From the NCBI GenBank assembly GCA_035532075.1, contig DATKRV010000105.1, forward strand, positions 1-64,000: a stretch of DNA of 64,000 bases. The letters are read 5' to 3'. Below, in pieces: positions 24,152 through 32,007 of the stretch. Each line of letters opens with the position of its first letter. The stretch's first letter is position 1. This DNA is from CAIVND01 sp035532075 (GTDB lineage Bacteria > Actinomycetota > Acidimicrobiia > Acidimicrobiales > Bog-793). The position numbers were made by a program, and so were the translations under genes. The notes below the pieces were generated by a model that worked only from the letters and a program-made list of their open reading frames with translations, ran no database searches and had not been told where the DNA came from.

Positions 24152-24661
24152 ATGACCGGTGACGGACAAGAGGCCCCCTCCCATCGAGGCGTCGAAGGTG
24201 TACTCGACATGCTTCGCTCCGAGGGAAACCGTGTCACCACCTCCCGTCGACTGCTGATCGGCTGTCTTGTCGAGGCAAAGGGGCACCTTACTGCAGAGGA
24301 GATCGCGGAAGATCTCGCGCGACGCGCTCCGGATATCCACCTCTCGACGATCTATCGGAACCTTGACGAACTTGAGCGCATCGGGGTTGTTTCTCACTCG
24401 CACCTCGGTCATGGGCCAGCGACATATCACCTTTCGACCAAGGTGCATGGTCATCTCGTCTGCGAGGACTGCGGAATAACGATCGAAGCCCCAGATGAGA
24501 TCTTTGCCGAGCTTGCCGCAGTCGTGCTTGGCGAGCACGGATTCATCATCGATCCGCATCACTTTGCCGTCCTCGGACGATGCGCTGCGTGTCATCGCCG
24601 TTTCGTCGAGCAAGAGCGTGTAGGCGAATCAGATCGCAGCACGCGCACTGAAGAGATCTAG
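24152..24661 (+). CDS. Fur-family transcriptional regulator (Zur-like)
   Basis: Metal-responsive repressor of 169 residues. The winged-helix DNA-binding part carries HLTAEEIAEDL and HLSTIYRNLDELERIG, the Fur recognition helix. The dimerisation domain has VHGHLVCEDCG and CAACHRRF, the two CxxC pairs of the structural zinc site. FurA, Zur and Nur cannot be separated with confidence; the arrangement looks closest to Zur/FurB. Sharing the window with sodN raises the possibility of a nickel-responsive Nur. Its stop codon and that of convergent pntB lie in the same CTAG. Confidence 0.88.
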   Translation: MTGDGQEAPSHRGVEGVLDMLRSEGNRVTTSRRLLIGCLVEAKGHLTAEEIAEDLARRAPDIHLSTIYRNLDELERIGVVSHSHLGHGPATYHLSTKVHGHLVCEDCGITIEAPDEIFAELAAVVLGEHGFIIDPHHFAVLGRCAACHRRFVEQERVGESDRSTRTEEI

Positions 24662-26040
24662 GTATTTTTCACCGCAGCGACGAGTTGGGTGAGCGAATCC
24701 TTTGCGTCACCAAAGAGCAACGTCGTCGCATCTTGGTACATCAACTCGTTTTCTATTCCGGCAAAACCGGGCCGCATCGATCGTTTGAGGAAGATTACGT
24801 TCTTTGCTTCGTCAACGTTGAGGATCGGCATGCCATAGATTGGACTCCCTGGGGATGACTTTGCTGCCGGATTCACGACGTCATTTGCTCCGATTACTAG
24901 CGCGACGTCGGTAGTAGAGAACGCCGCGTTTGCCTGCTCCATTTCAAGCAGCTGGTCATAGGGGACATTTGCCTCGGCGAGAAGGACATTCATGTGGCCT
25001 GGCATGCGTCCCGCGACAGGATGAATTGCGTAATAGACATCGACACCGCGCGCCTCGAGCAGATCGGCGAGCTCGCGAACGACGTGCTGGGCCTGGGCAA
25101 CTGCGAGTCCGTACCCCGGGACGATTGCGACCTTTCGCGAATACGCAAGGAGGATCGCGACATCTTCCACACTCGTGCTTTTGACCATCCTTCCTTCGAC
25201 CCCCGGCTCCTCGGTCGCTACAACGACAGAACCGAACGCAGAGAAGAGAATGTTCGCGAGCGACCGACCCATTGCCTTACTCATCATTCTCGTGAGCAGG
25301 GTTCCCGAGGCGCCGACGAGTGTTCCGGCGACGACGAGCAAGACAGAGTGGAGAACGAAACCGCTCGCCGCGACCGCGAGGCCGGTAAAGGAGTTGAGCA
25401 GAGAAATCAGTACAGGTACATCAGCGCCGCCGATTGGAAGCACGAAGGCTGCTCCAAAGGCGAGCGACAGGAGGGCGATGCCTACGATCACCCCGGTGTG
25501 TGGCGAGGCGCAGGCCCATCCGCCACCTGCGATGATCGCCGCGAAAACAGCGCCGTTGATGACCTTTTGTCCTGGATAGGTGATCGGACGGCCGGTCATC
25601 AGCTCTTGGAGCTTGGCAAACGCGACAACGGATCCAGAGAAACTCACTGATCCGACGATGACCCCAAATAGCACCTCAACGACCTGATACACCGCGAGTT
25701 GGTGTGGATGCGACTGGAGGAAGTCACTCATTGCCACCAACGCGGCGGCGCCTCCACCAACGCCGTTGAAACCCGCGACCATCTGGGGAACCGCGGTCAT
25801 TTTCACATAACGCGCGATCGGGACACCTATCGCGGTACCCACCACCATTGCCGCCACGATGATCGCGAACCGGTGGAGTCCTGGTGTCGCGAAGTTGAAT
25901 CCGATCGCAACCACCATGCCGAATGCGCCGATGATGTTGCCGCGACGCGCACCCTTGGGGTTTGAGAGCCCCTTGAGAGCGAGGATGAAACAGATCGCCG
26001 CGAAGAGGTCGACGATACGCAATACCGTGTCAATCTTCAT
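24658..26040 (-). CDS. pntB: NAD(P) transhydrogenase subunit beta
   Basis: Membrane plus NADP(H)-binding subunit of proton-translocating transhydrogenase, which uses the proton gradient to make NADPH from NADH; 460 residues. About eight to nine hydrophobic segments fill residues 1-270 (MAGFNGVGGGAAALVA is a conserved loop); the soluble domain III follows with GYGLAVAQAQH, HPVAGRMPGHMNVLLAEA and ALVIGANDVVNPAA, the NADP-binding motifs. Last gene of pntA1-pntA2-pntB, overlapping pntA2 by 4 bases. Confidence 0.97.
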   Translation of the reverse strand: MKIDTVLRIVDLFAAICFILALKGLSNPKGARRGNIIGAFGMVVAIGFNFATPGLHRFAIIVAAMVVGTAIGVPIARYVKMTAVPQMVAGFNGVGGGAAALVAMSDFLQSHPHQLAVYQVVEVLFGVIVGSVSFSGSVVAFAKLQELMTGRPITYPGQKVINGAVFAAIIAGGGWACASPHTGVIVGIALLSLAFGAAFVLPIGGADVPVLISLLNSFTGLAVAASGFVLHSVLLVVAGTLVGASGTLLTRMMSKAMGRSLANILFSAFGSVVVATEEPGVEGRMVKSTSVEDVAILLAYSRKVAIVPGYGLAVAQAQHVVRELADLLEARGVDVYYAIHPVAGRMPGHMNVLLAEANVPYDQLLEMEQANAAFSTTDVALVIGANDVVNPAAKSSPGSPIYGMPILNVDEAKNVIFLKRSMRPGFAGIENELMYQDATTLLFGDAKDSLTQLVAAVKNT

Positions 26041-26363
26041 GGGTGATCACCTGCGTCCTCGGATTTTCTCTTCGGTTCAGGTTTCTGCTTGAACATCTCG
26101 AGCATTCGGTCGGTGACGACGAATCCGCCGACGACATTGATCGTCGCGAAGACCACGGCGATGATTCCAAGCGCAAGCTGCGCGGTTCCCTGTGCGTTAC
26201 CGAGCACGAGCATTGATCCGACAAGAATCACTCCGTGGATTGCGTTTGTTCCCGACATCAGCGGTGTGTGCAAGACGCTCGGAACCTTTGAGATCACCTC
26301 GATTCCAACAAAAACCGCAAGCGCGAAGACGGTAATGAGGTTGATGATGTCGGATCCGCTCAT
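26037..26363 (-). CDS. pntA2: NAD(P) transhydrogenase subunit alpha, membrane part
   Basis: Short membrane subunit (108 residues, three to four hydrophobic segments) that in E. coli is fused to the C-terminus of PntA. FVGIEVISKVPSVLHTPLMSGTNAIHG is the conserved first-helix region. It is followed by a charged tail (KPEPKRKSEDAGD). Overlaps pntA1 and pntB by 4 bases on either side, so the three subunits are translated in tandem. Confidence 0.95.
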   Translation of the reverse strand: MSGSDIINLITVFALAVFVGIEVISKVPSVLHTPLMSGTNAIHGVILVGSMLVLGNAQGTAQLALGIIAVVFATINVVGGFVVTDRMLEMFKQKPEPKRKSEDAGDHP

Positions 26364-27496
26364 GACCTCTGCTCCTTCAAGAGATTCGCAGTTGGCTCGT
26401 GTCGGATCTCTCCTGCGTAGGTGATGCAGCTACCTGCAACGATCTCGTCGTCAAAGTCGAGTTCCAGCTTGCCGTCCTTTGAGAGCAATCCCACAAACTC
26501 GGCAATGTTCCTGGCATAGAGAAAACTCGCGTGTGTCGGCATGGAACTCGGCAGATTTCTCACTCCGTGCACAATCACCCCGCGATGGATAACCTCTTCG
26601 CCGGGCCTCGAGAGTTCGCAGTTTCCGCCGGACTCCGCGGCAAGATCCACAATCACACTGCCGGGTGCCATTGCCTCCACCATCTCGGTGGTGACAAGCC
26701 GAGGAGCGGTCCTCCCTGGGATTGCCGCCGTGCTGATGACGATGTCGGCCATCGCAACCTCCCGGGCGATCATCTCGCGCTGACGATTGAGGAAGTCCTC
26801 GCTCTGTTCGCGCGCATACCCGCCCGTGCCCTCCTGGGTCTCAAGAGGAAGTTCAACAAACGTCGCTCCAAGGCTTTGAACCTCGTCTTTCGAACTTGCA
26901 CGAACATCGTTGGCGCGCACAACCGCTCCGAGGCGCCTCGCCGTCGCGATCGCTTGAAGTCCCGCAACCCCTGCTCCGAGAACCAGGACCTTCGCGGGCG
27001 GGATCGTTCCTGCAGCAGTCATGAACATCGGCAGAAATTTTCCAAGACGACTCGCACCGATCAGCACGGCGCGGTATCCCGAGACGGTTGCCTGTGAAGA
27101 AAGAGCGTCCATGGATTGGGCTCTCGAGATACGCGGGAGCAGGTCAAGGCTGAGGGAGGTGATTTCCTGCCTCAGGAGAAATTCGACCGTCTCGAGGTTT
27201 GTACTTGGTTGAAGGAGTCCGACAAGCGCCGAACCCGGGCGGAGGTAGGCGAGCAGCTCTTGGGGTGGAGCGCTCACACAGCACAGCACATCAGTTCCTT
27301 CGAGAAGTTCCCGGACATTGCCCGAGACACTGACCTCGTGAGCGCGATATGCGTCGTCGGAGAAGTTTGCCTCAGCGCCGACGCCAGATTCTACGGAGAT
27401 GTGGTGGCTCTGCCGGACGAGCCGGTCGGCTACGTCGGGCACCATTGCACTTCGCCGCTCGAAGGGCGCGCGCTCTTTCAGAATGGTTAGCTGCAT
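26360..27496 (-). CDS. pntA1: NAD(P) transhydrogenase subunit alpha, NAD-binding part
   Basis: Soluble NAD(H)-binding domain I, 378 residues, related to alanine dehydrogenase. It starts MQLTILKERAPFERRSAMVPD and carries the NAD fold VLVLGAGVAGLQAIATARRLGAVV, the RQD-like loop region (TQEGTGGYAREQS) and VIVDLAAESGGNCE. ATG 27496 is chosen because it begins the conserved sequence; the frame runs 16 codons further upstream. Split alpha subunits are typical of many non-enteric bacteria. Confidence 0.95.
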   Translation of the reverse strand: MQLTILKERAPFERRSAMVPDVADRLVRQSHHISVESGVGAEANFSDDAYRAHEVSVSGNVRELLEGTDVLCCVSAPPQELLAYLRPGSALVGLLQPSTNLETVEFLLRQEITSLSLDLLPRISRAQSMDALSSQATVSGYRAVLIGASRLGKFLPMFMTAAGTIPPAKVLVLGAGVAGLQAIATARRLGAVVRANDVRASSKDEVQSLGATFVELPLETQEGTGGYAREQSEDFLNRQREMIAREVAMADIVISTAAIPGRTAPRLVTTEMVEAMAPGSVIVDLAAESGGNCELSRPGEEVIHRGVIVHGVRNLPSSMPTHASFLYARNIAEFVGLLSKDGKLELDFDDEIVAGSCITYAGEIRHEPTANLLKEQRS

Positions 27497-27569
27497 GGAA
27501 CATCTGTAGTGGACATTTCTGCTGCACGCAATGGTATCGGGCAACTTTATGTAAAAGACGGAGAACTTT

Positions 27570-27956
27570 TTGGTGAAAGATCCTCGTCCTTGGACTTCGC
27601 CCTATGCTCAAGAGGTGGACGCCGTCGATTCAACCGAACAGAACTTCCGGAATATCAACGAGATTGATGAGGGCGCTTCTCTTGCGCGGATATCCGAGGG
27701 CGAAGTGGGAGATCCTGACGGCGAATCGATTGACGATCTCGCCGGAGATGATGCTGTGCTCGAGCGAGGACGGCAGATGCTCGCCGACGCGGAGGCGAAG
27801 CTCGCCGGAGTTGAACGTGCTCTCGCACGTCTCGACGCTGGAAATTATGGACGCTGCGAAGTGTGCGGCGCACCGATCGCGGCGTCTTTGTTAGCCGAAC
27901 GCCCAAGCCTCGACCGATGTGCCGAGCATGACAACGAGAACGTGACGCGCGCCTAA
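27570..27956 (+). CDS. DksA/TraR-type zinc finger protein
   Basis: A 128-residue protein with acidic N-terminal part, a coiled region (LERGRQMLADAEAKLAGVERALARLDAGNYGRCEVCG) and a zinc finger of the DksA/TraR type. The finger reads C-x2-C-x17-C-x2-H: the last ligand position is His instead of Cys. In related proteins the coiled-coil tip reaches the RNA polymerase secondary channel; whether that holds here is unknown. Start TTG 27570 or GTG 27573; GGAG at 27560-27563 serves either. Confidence 0.8.
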   Translation: MVKDPRPWTSPYAQEVDAVDSTEQNFRNINEIDEGASLARISEGEVGDPDGESIDDLAGDDAVLERGRQMLADAEAKLAGVERALARLDAGNYGRCEVCGAPIAASLLAERPSLDRCAEHDNENVTRA

Positions 27957-28009
27957 CCGCCAGTGTGTCGCGTCTGTGTGCACCATTTGGCAGCACGGGG
28001 CGAAACAGC

Positions 28010-28041
28010 GAGCGGCAACCGGATTCTGCCGGTCGCCGCTC
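28010..28041. terminator. Strong inverted repeat, likely bidirectional terminator
   Basis: GAGCGGC pairs with GCCGCTC (28010-28016 with 28035-28041) and, past one mismatch, ACCGG with CCGGT, around a 6-base loop. It separates the convergent DksA-like gene and sodN. No long T-run follows on either strand. Confidence 0.65.
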
Positions 28042-28092
28042 GAAATATTCAACACAGATATTCAACACCCGAAAACGTGGCGCCCGGAATTT

Positions 28093-28120
28093 CGGGCATG
28101 TCGACTCGGGCATGTCGACT
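28093..28120. repeat. Two perfect tandem copies of a 14-bp unit
   Basis: CGGGCATGTCGACT occurs twice back to back just after the sodN stop codon; ATATTCAACAC also occurs twice nearby (from about 28045 and 28058). Confidence 0.8.
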
Positions 28121-28128
28121 CGAGCCGG

Positions 28129-28545
28129 TTACTTCTTTGACTCCCAGAAGATCGTGTCGATCTTCGAGATGCCTTCGAGCAGCGCGTCGGCAACGGCAAC
28201 GTCGTTGGTCTTCTTTGCTTCGCCGGCAGCCTTAGTGGTCTTCCAGAAGACTTCGTGCAGTTCGGGAAAACGCGCAAGGTGTTCTGGTTTGAAATAGTCG
28301 GTCCAGAGAACCCAGAGGTGGTGCTTGACCAACTCCGCACGCTCTTCTTTGATGATCGTGGCACGCTCGCGAAAGAGGTGGTCATCGGAGGCATTGGTCT
28401 TTTCCATGCAGGCCTTGACCGACTCCGCCTCAATGCGGGCCTGGGCTGGGTCGTAGACGCCACAGGGAAGGTCACAGTGCGCGAGGACGGTCAGGGGTGC
28501 ACTTGCTGCATCGAATGCAGCGAACAGGCGGGAGGTGAGGGCCAT
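28129..28545 (-). CDS. sodN: Nickel superoxide dismutase precursor
   Basis: Ni-SOD converts superoxide to oxygen and peroxide. The 138-residue precursor has a 22-residue leader, then the mature N-terminus HCDLPCGVYDPAQARIE, the nickel hook whose His1, Cys2 and Cys6 bind Ni. The leader must be removed to free His1; the partner protease gene sodX lies divergently next door. The rest (KHHLWVLWTDYFKPEHL, FWKTTKAAGEAKK) matches the family. ATG 28545 has AAGGAG upstream; the longer open frame to 28635 is not needed. Streptomyces leaders are shorter (about 14). Confidence 0.97.
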   Translation of the reverse strand: MALTSRLFAAFDAASAPLTVLAHCDLPCGVYDPAQARIEAESVKACMEKTNASDDHLFRERATIIKEERAELVKHHLWVLWTDYFKPEHLARFPELHEVFWKTTKAAGEAKKTNDVAVADALLEGISKIDTIFWESKK

Positions 28546-28580
28546 GTCGGAGCTCCTTGGATAACTTTTCCTGCGTCGCG

Positions 28581-28590
28581 TTGCGCGCAA
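28581..28590. promoter_or_regulatory. Perfect palindrome in the sodN-sodX promoter region
   Basis: TTGCGCGCAA is a perfect 10-bp palindrome 36 bases upstream of the sodN start. The half-site TTGC is reminiscent of Nur boxes (TTGCA-type half-sites), and a TTGCAA lies further on at about 28611. Operator role is speculative. Confidence 0.3.
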
Positions 28591-28707
28591 GTTCGCCAGG
28601 TTTGACGACGCTTGCAATGCTAGCCCTCTTGTCACCTACGGTTGCAGACGGCATCGACCGCCTCGTTCGGGGATCCCGACGACAATGATTGACTTCGAGG
28701 GGAGGCG

Positions 28708-29061
28708 ATGATGCGATCGAACCGGGTTCTCGTGTGGATAGCAGGTCTCTTGCTGCGCGTCGAGGTGCAGGGACCGAGCATGCTTCCGACCCTCGCGCCG
28801 GGTGAGCGGCTGCTCGTGCATCGGACGAAGCGGGTGCGTGGTGGGGACATCGTCGTGATTGTCGATCCCAGCAACAGGACGAGGACCCTTGTCAAGCGCG
28901 TCTCGTCTGTCCTCGACGATGCAGTGCTTGTCGTTGGTGATAATCCTCGTGCGAGCCGAGACAGTGCGGAATTCGGGCCAGTGGCGAAGACGCTGCTTGT
29001 TGGCCGCGCCTGGTACCGGTATTTCCCGCCCGATTCGCGCAAAAGGCTCAGGCGACACTAG
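28708..29061 (+). CDS. sodX: Nickel-type SOD maturation protease
   Basis: S26-family (signal-peptidase-like) protease of 117 residues that is linked to SodN and thought to cut its leader to expose the nickel-binding His. The catalytic Ser is in GPSMLPTL and the catalytic Lys in TLVKRVSSV; GDNPRASRDS is the conserved box near the C-terminus. A short hydrophobic stretch (VLVWIAGLLL) leads the protein. GAGGGGAGG just before the ATG is a strong ribosome site. Divergent from sodN, a common pairing. Confidence 0.93.
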   Translation: MMRSNRVLVWIAGLLLRVEVQGPSMLPTLAPGERLLVHRTKRVRGGDIVVIVDPSNRTRTLVKRVSSVLDDAVLVVGDNPRASRDSAEFGPVAKTLLVGRAWYRYFPPDSRKRLRRH

Positions 29062-29115
29062 GCAAATCGGTCAGCGGAACAGAGGCATGCTGCTCGCCGG
29101 TACGCTCTTTGTCCG

Positions 29116-30369
29116 ATGCGACGGCTCGCGGTCCTCTCGATGCACACCTCTCCGCTCGCCCAGCCGGGAACGGGCGACGGCGGTGGAATGAACGTCTACG
29201 TTCGCGAACTCACCGCGGCACTCGCGCGCTCGAATGTGGCCTGTGATGTCTTCACCCGGGCCGACTCCATGGGCCTTCCTGCATCCGTCGACGTCGAGCC
29301 CGGTTTTCGTGTACACCACCTTCGGGTTGGCCCTCTTGCGCCCGTCGAGAAGGGACAGCTCCATCTGCTCACCGATGCATTCACCGAAGCAGTCAACGCG
29401 AAGATGGATCAGCTCGAGAAGATTGATGGCCTAGGTTTTGAAGCGATTCATGCCAACTACTGGCTCTCGGGAGTGGTCGGACATACGCTGAAGCACCGCA
29501 GATCGCTTCCGCTCGTTTCCACCTTCCACACACTCGACCGGGTCAAGGCCGAGGCGAGCCCTGAAGAGATCGATGAACACGACCCAAATCGCCGCGCATT
29601 CGCCGAGGCCGAGGTGATCGGCTGTTCCGATGCGGTGCTTGCATCGTGCAGTGTCGAGGCCGACCAGCTTGTCGACCTCTACGAAGCCGACCGCGCGCGG
29701 GTGGTGATCATCCCCCCTGGGGTTGATCATGCATTCTTTTCCCCCGGGGTGCGTACTCAGGCCCAGCGTGCCGTCTCGTTGCAAGGCGCCGGGCCGTTGC
29801 TGCTCTTTGTCGGAAGGATCCAGCCACTCAAAGGTGTTGATATTGCGGTGCACGCCCTCTCGGACCTGATCAATCGGGGGATACCGACCGCGCGCCTCGT
29901 CGTCGTTGGTGGTCCGAGTGGACCATTGGGCGAGCACGAAGTCGACCAGCTTCATCGGCTTGTCAAAAGACTTGGTCTCTCCAGTTCGGTACACTTTGTC
30001 CCTCCGCAGCCTCACGAGATGCTCTCGACCTATTACCGCGCCGCGGACTGTGTGCTCGTTCCCTCGATGTCCGAATCGTTTGGGCTCGTCGCGCTTGAGG
30101 CGGCGTCGTGTGGCACACCCGTTGTTGCAGCCGCCGTTGGGGGATTGACGACGCTTGTCGATGACGGGTCGACGGGTTATCTCATCGAGAGCAGGAACCC
30201 GAGGAACTACGCCGACGCGTTGCACCGGCTTTGGACCCAATCGGGCCAGCGGGCCCTGTTTTCGAAGAACGCCGTCGCGAAGGCCTCGAGTTATACCTGG
30301 CCGATCGCCGCGGAGGGGCTGCTTTCGCTCTATGGATACCTGACGGAGCGTTCACTCGTCAGCTGCTAG
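29116..30369 (+). CDS. mshA: D-inositol-3-phosphate glycosyltransferase
   Basis: GT4 glycosyltransferase for the first step of mycothiol synthesis: GlcNAc from UDP-GlcNAc to inositol 3-phosphate. 417 residues, GT-B fold. Features: MHTSPLAQPGTGDGGGMNVYVREL (substrate loop), ANYWLSG, FHTLDRVKA, PPGVDHAFFSPG, VGRIQPLKGVD and the C-terminal ESFGLVALEAASCGTPVVA with the donor-binding Glu. TACGCT 9 bases upstream may be the -10 element. With mca it shows this organism uses mycothiol as its thiol buffer. Confidence 0.95.
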   Translation: MRRLAVLSMHTSPLAQPGTGDGGGMNVYVRELTAALARSNVACDVFTRADSMGLPASVDVEPGFRVHHLRVGPLAPVEKGQLHLLTDAFTEAVNAKMDQLEKIDGLGFEAIHANYWLSGVVGHTLKHRRSLPLVSTFHTLDRVKAEASPEEIDEHDPNRRAFAEAEVIGCSDAVLASCSVEADQLVDLYEADRARVVIIPPGVDHAFFSPGVRTQAQRAVSLQGAGPLLLFVGRIQPLKGVDIAVHALSDLINRGIPTARLVVVGGPSGPLGEHEVDQLHRLVKRLGLSSSVHFVPPQPHEMLSTYYRAADCVLVPSMSESFGLVALEAASCGTPVVAAAVGGLTTLVDDGSTGYLIESRNPRNYADALHRLWTQSGQRALFSKNAVAKASSYTWPIAAEGLLSLYGYLTERSLVSC

Positions 30370-30404
30370 CGCTGCTCAGTTCGCGGGGTGCTTTGTCTGG
30401 CCGC

Positions 30405-30410
30405 TAGCGT
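30405..30410 (+). promoter_or_regulatory. Putative -10 hexamer of a leaderless transcript (proC)
   Basis: TAGCGT ends exactly 6 bases before ATG 30417; its 15-base extended element is identical to that of mca. Confidence 0.5.
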
Positions 30411-30416
30411 GTTGTG

Positions 30417-31208
30417 ATGGCCCGTCTGACAATTATCGGTGGTGGTCGGATGGGTTCGGCCCTTCTCGCTGGGCTTATCACCAATGGGTGGGCTGAGGCG
30501 CGCGAATGTACGGTAGTCGAACGCCACGAGAATACGCGGACCGCGTTGGTCAAGCGCTTTCCGGGTGTCTCGGTTGCCGATGTTGCTCAGTCCGGCGAGT
30601 CCGTCGTGATCGCGGTCAAACCGTCAGATGTCGAACAGGTGTGCCGCGCGCTCCCAGCGAACAGCTTTGACCGTGTGCTTTCGATTGCCGCCGGACTGAC
30701 CACGAAGGCACTTGAGAATTGGCTGTGGCGCGGGGCGCGTGTGCTTCGCGCGATGCCGAACACTCCAGCCCTTCTCGGGGTCGGAGCATCCGTCGTTGCT
30801 CCAGGCCGTTATGCCACCGACGAAGACGTGATCTGGGCAGAGAGCGTGCTCTCCGCGATTGGTGTTGTCGTGCGCCTGCCCGAGAAACTCATCGATGCGG
30901 CGACAGGTCTATCGGGCTCGGGCCCTGCATATATCTTCTTGGTTGCCGAGGCTCTGGTCGATGCGGGTGTACTTGTCGGCCTCGAGCGCGAGGTGGCGCG
31001 GGTCTTGACGCTGCAGACGATTCTCGGCGCAGCGAGAATGCTCGCCGAAAGCGGAGAGTCACCCGAAGTACTGCGTGCCGCAGTGACCTCCCCTGGGGGA
31101 ACGACGGCGGAGGGATTGAGGGTGCTTGAATCGCATGCTCTGCGTGCGGCTTTTACGGAGGCAGTCGAGGCTGCAACGATGCGCTCCCAAGAGCTCGGAG
31201 GAGAATAA
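30417..31208 (+). CDS. proC: Pyrroline-5-carboxylate reductase
   Basis: Last step of proline synthesis, reducing P5C with NAD(P)H; 263 residues. N-terminal Rossmann motif IIGGGRMGSALLAGL, VVIAVKPSDVEQV, then RAMPNTPALLGVGAS and the C-terminal family signature region SGSGPAYIFLVAEALVDAGV...TSPGGTTAEGL. Start is either GTG 30414 or ATG 30417; the leaderless promoter spacing favours 30417. Convergent with the 7-TM gene, 12 bases apart. Confidence 0.95.
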   Translation: MARLTIIGGGRMGSALLAGLITNGWAEARECTVVERHENTRTALVKRFPGVSVADVAQSGESVVIAVKPSDVEQVCRALPANSFDRVLSIAAGLTTKALENWLWRGARVLRAMPNTPALLGVGASVVAPGRYATDEDVIWAESVLSAIGVVVRLPEKLIDAATGLSGSGPAYIFLVAEALVDAGVLVGLEREVARVLTLQTILGAARMLAESGESPEVLRAAVTSPGGTTAEGLRVLESHALRAAFTEAVEAATMRSQELGGE

Positions 31209-31220
31209 CAGCTGCGCGCG

Positions 31221-31898
31221 TCAGGCAGGATGGTTTTGGGTGGTTGTTCCATCGGCAGCGACAAGGAATCCTACAAAGATGATTGAGATGCCGATGCTCA
31301 ACGAGACCGAGAAGGCAGTCATCTTGTCAAACACCGAGTTCATCAAGCCGCTCGCTCCGGTGACGAGCGTCCCGACCGCAATGAGGCAGTTGGCAAGGAC
31401 GAGCCGCCCGCGTCGAATCCTGAGTGCGCTGTAGATGGCCCCACCGATCAATACGATCGAGCCGAGACCGGAGGCCACCCCTGCGAGTATCTCGGGAAGT
31501 CCTGGCAGTACCTTCGCCGCCTGGGCTAGCACATGTCGGGGGAGTGGTTCGTGAAAACGAGTTGAAAGTACGATGCCGGCAGCAAACATCGAATAGAGGC
31601 TGACGAGAAGAAATGTCGTGTTGCCCCAACGTCTTCCAAAGAGTAGATAGATCGTTCCTGTAGCGAGAAACGGCACGTTCGTGACGCCACCAAAGAGATA
31701 GAAGGTGCGAAACGACGCACTGGTCCAGCCGACGCTCGCGCCAACCGCGAGGGCGCTCGAGGCGATGGCGAACATGAGCAGCGCAATCGACCATGCAAGT
31801 TCGTGCGGTTTTGCCCTGTCCAGAAACCGCTCAAAGGTCGAAAGACAGAAGGCAAATGCGATGAGAGCCGCGACAACACCGGCGATGGAATCGGCCAT
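31221..31898 (-). CDS. Seven-TM membrane protein of unknown function
   Basis: About 225 residues with seven predicted membrane segments (for example SIAGVVAALIAFAFCLS, LAWSIALLMFAIASSALAV, FVGFLVA at the end) and short loops. I do not recognise the family; no enzyme motif is visible. The open frame extends to 32078, but that overlaps the livK promoter. ATG 31898 is preceded by TAGGAT at 7 bases, favouring it over ATG 31907. Confidence 0.65.
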   Translation of the reverse strand: MADSIAGVVAALIAFAFCLSTFERFLDRAKPHELAWSIALLMFAIASSALAVGASVGWTSASFRTFYLFGGVTNVPFLATGTIYLLFGRRWGNTTFLLVSLYSMFAAGIVLSTRFHEPLPRHVLAQAAKVLPGLPEILAGVASGLGSIVLIGGAIYSALRIRRGRLVLANCLIAVGTLVTGASGLMNSVFDKMTAFSVSLSIGISIIFVGFLVAADGTTTQNHPA

Positions 31899-31905
31899 AG
31901 GGCCC

Positions 31906-31911
31906 ATCCTA
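31906..31911 (-). promoter_or_regulatory. Putative -10 hexamer of a leaderless transcript (7-TM gene)
   Basis: TAGGAT on the minus strand, 7 bases before ATG 31898. Confidence 0.4.
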
Positions 31912-31931
31912 GGAGGGAGTTTCTGCCATTC

Positions 31932-31960
31932 TTGACGTTTCGTTACTGATTTGTTACAGT
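31932..31960 (+). promoter_or_regulatory. Putative sigma-70-type promoter of the liv operon
   Basis: TTGACG (31932-31937) and TACAGT (31955-31960) are separated by 17 bases, upstream of livK at 32008. Confidence 0.5.
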
Positions 31961-32007
31961 CCGCTCGCAACGTAGCGGCAAACTGCCGTGAGTTTCGGGG
32001 GGGATCC

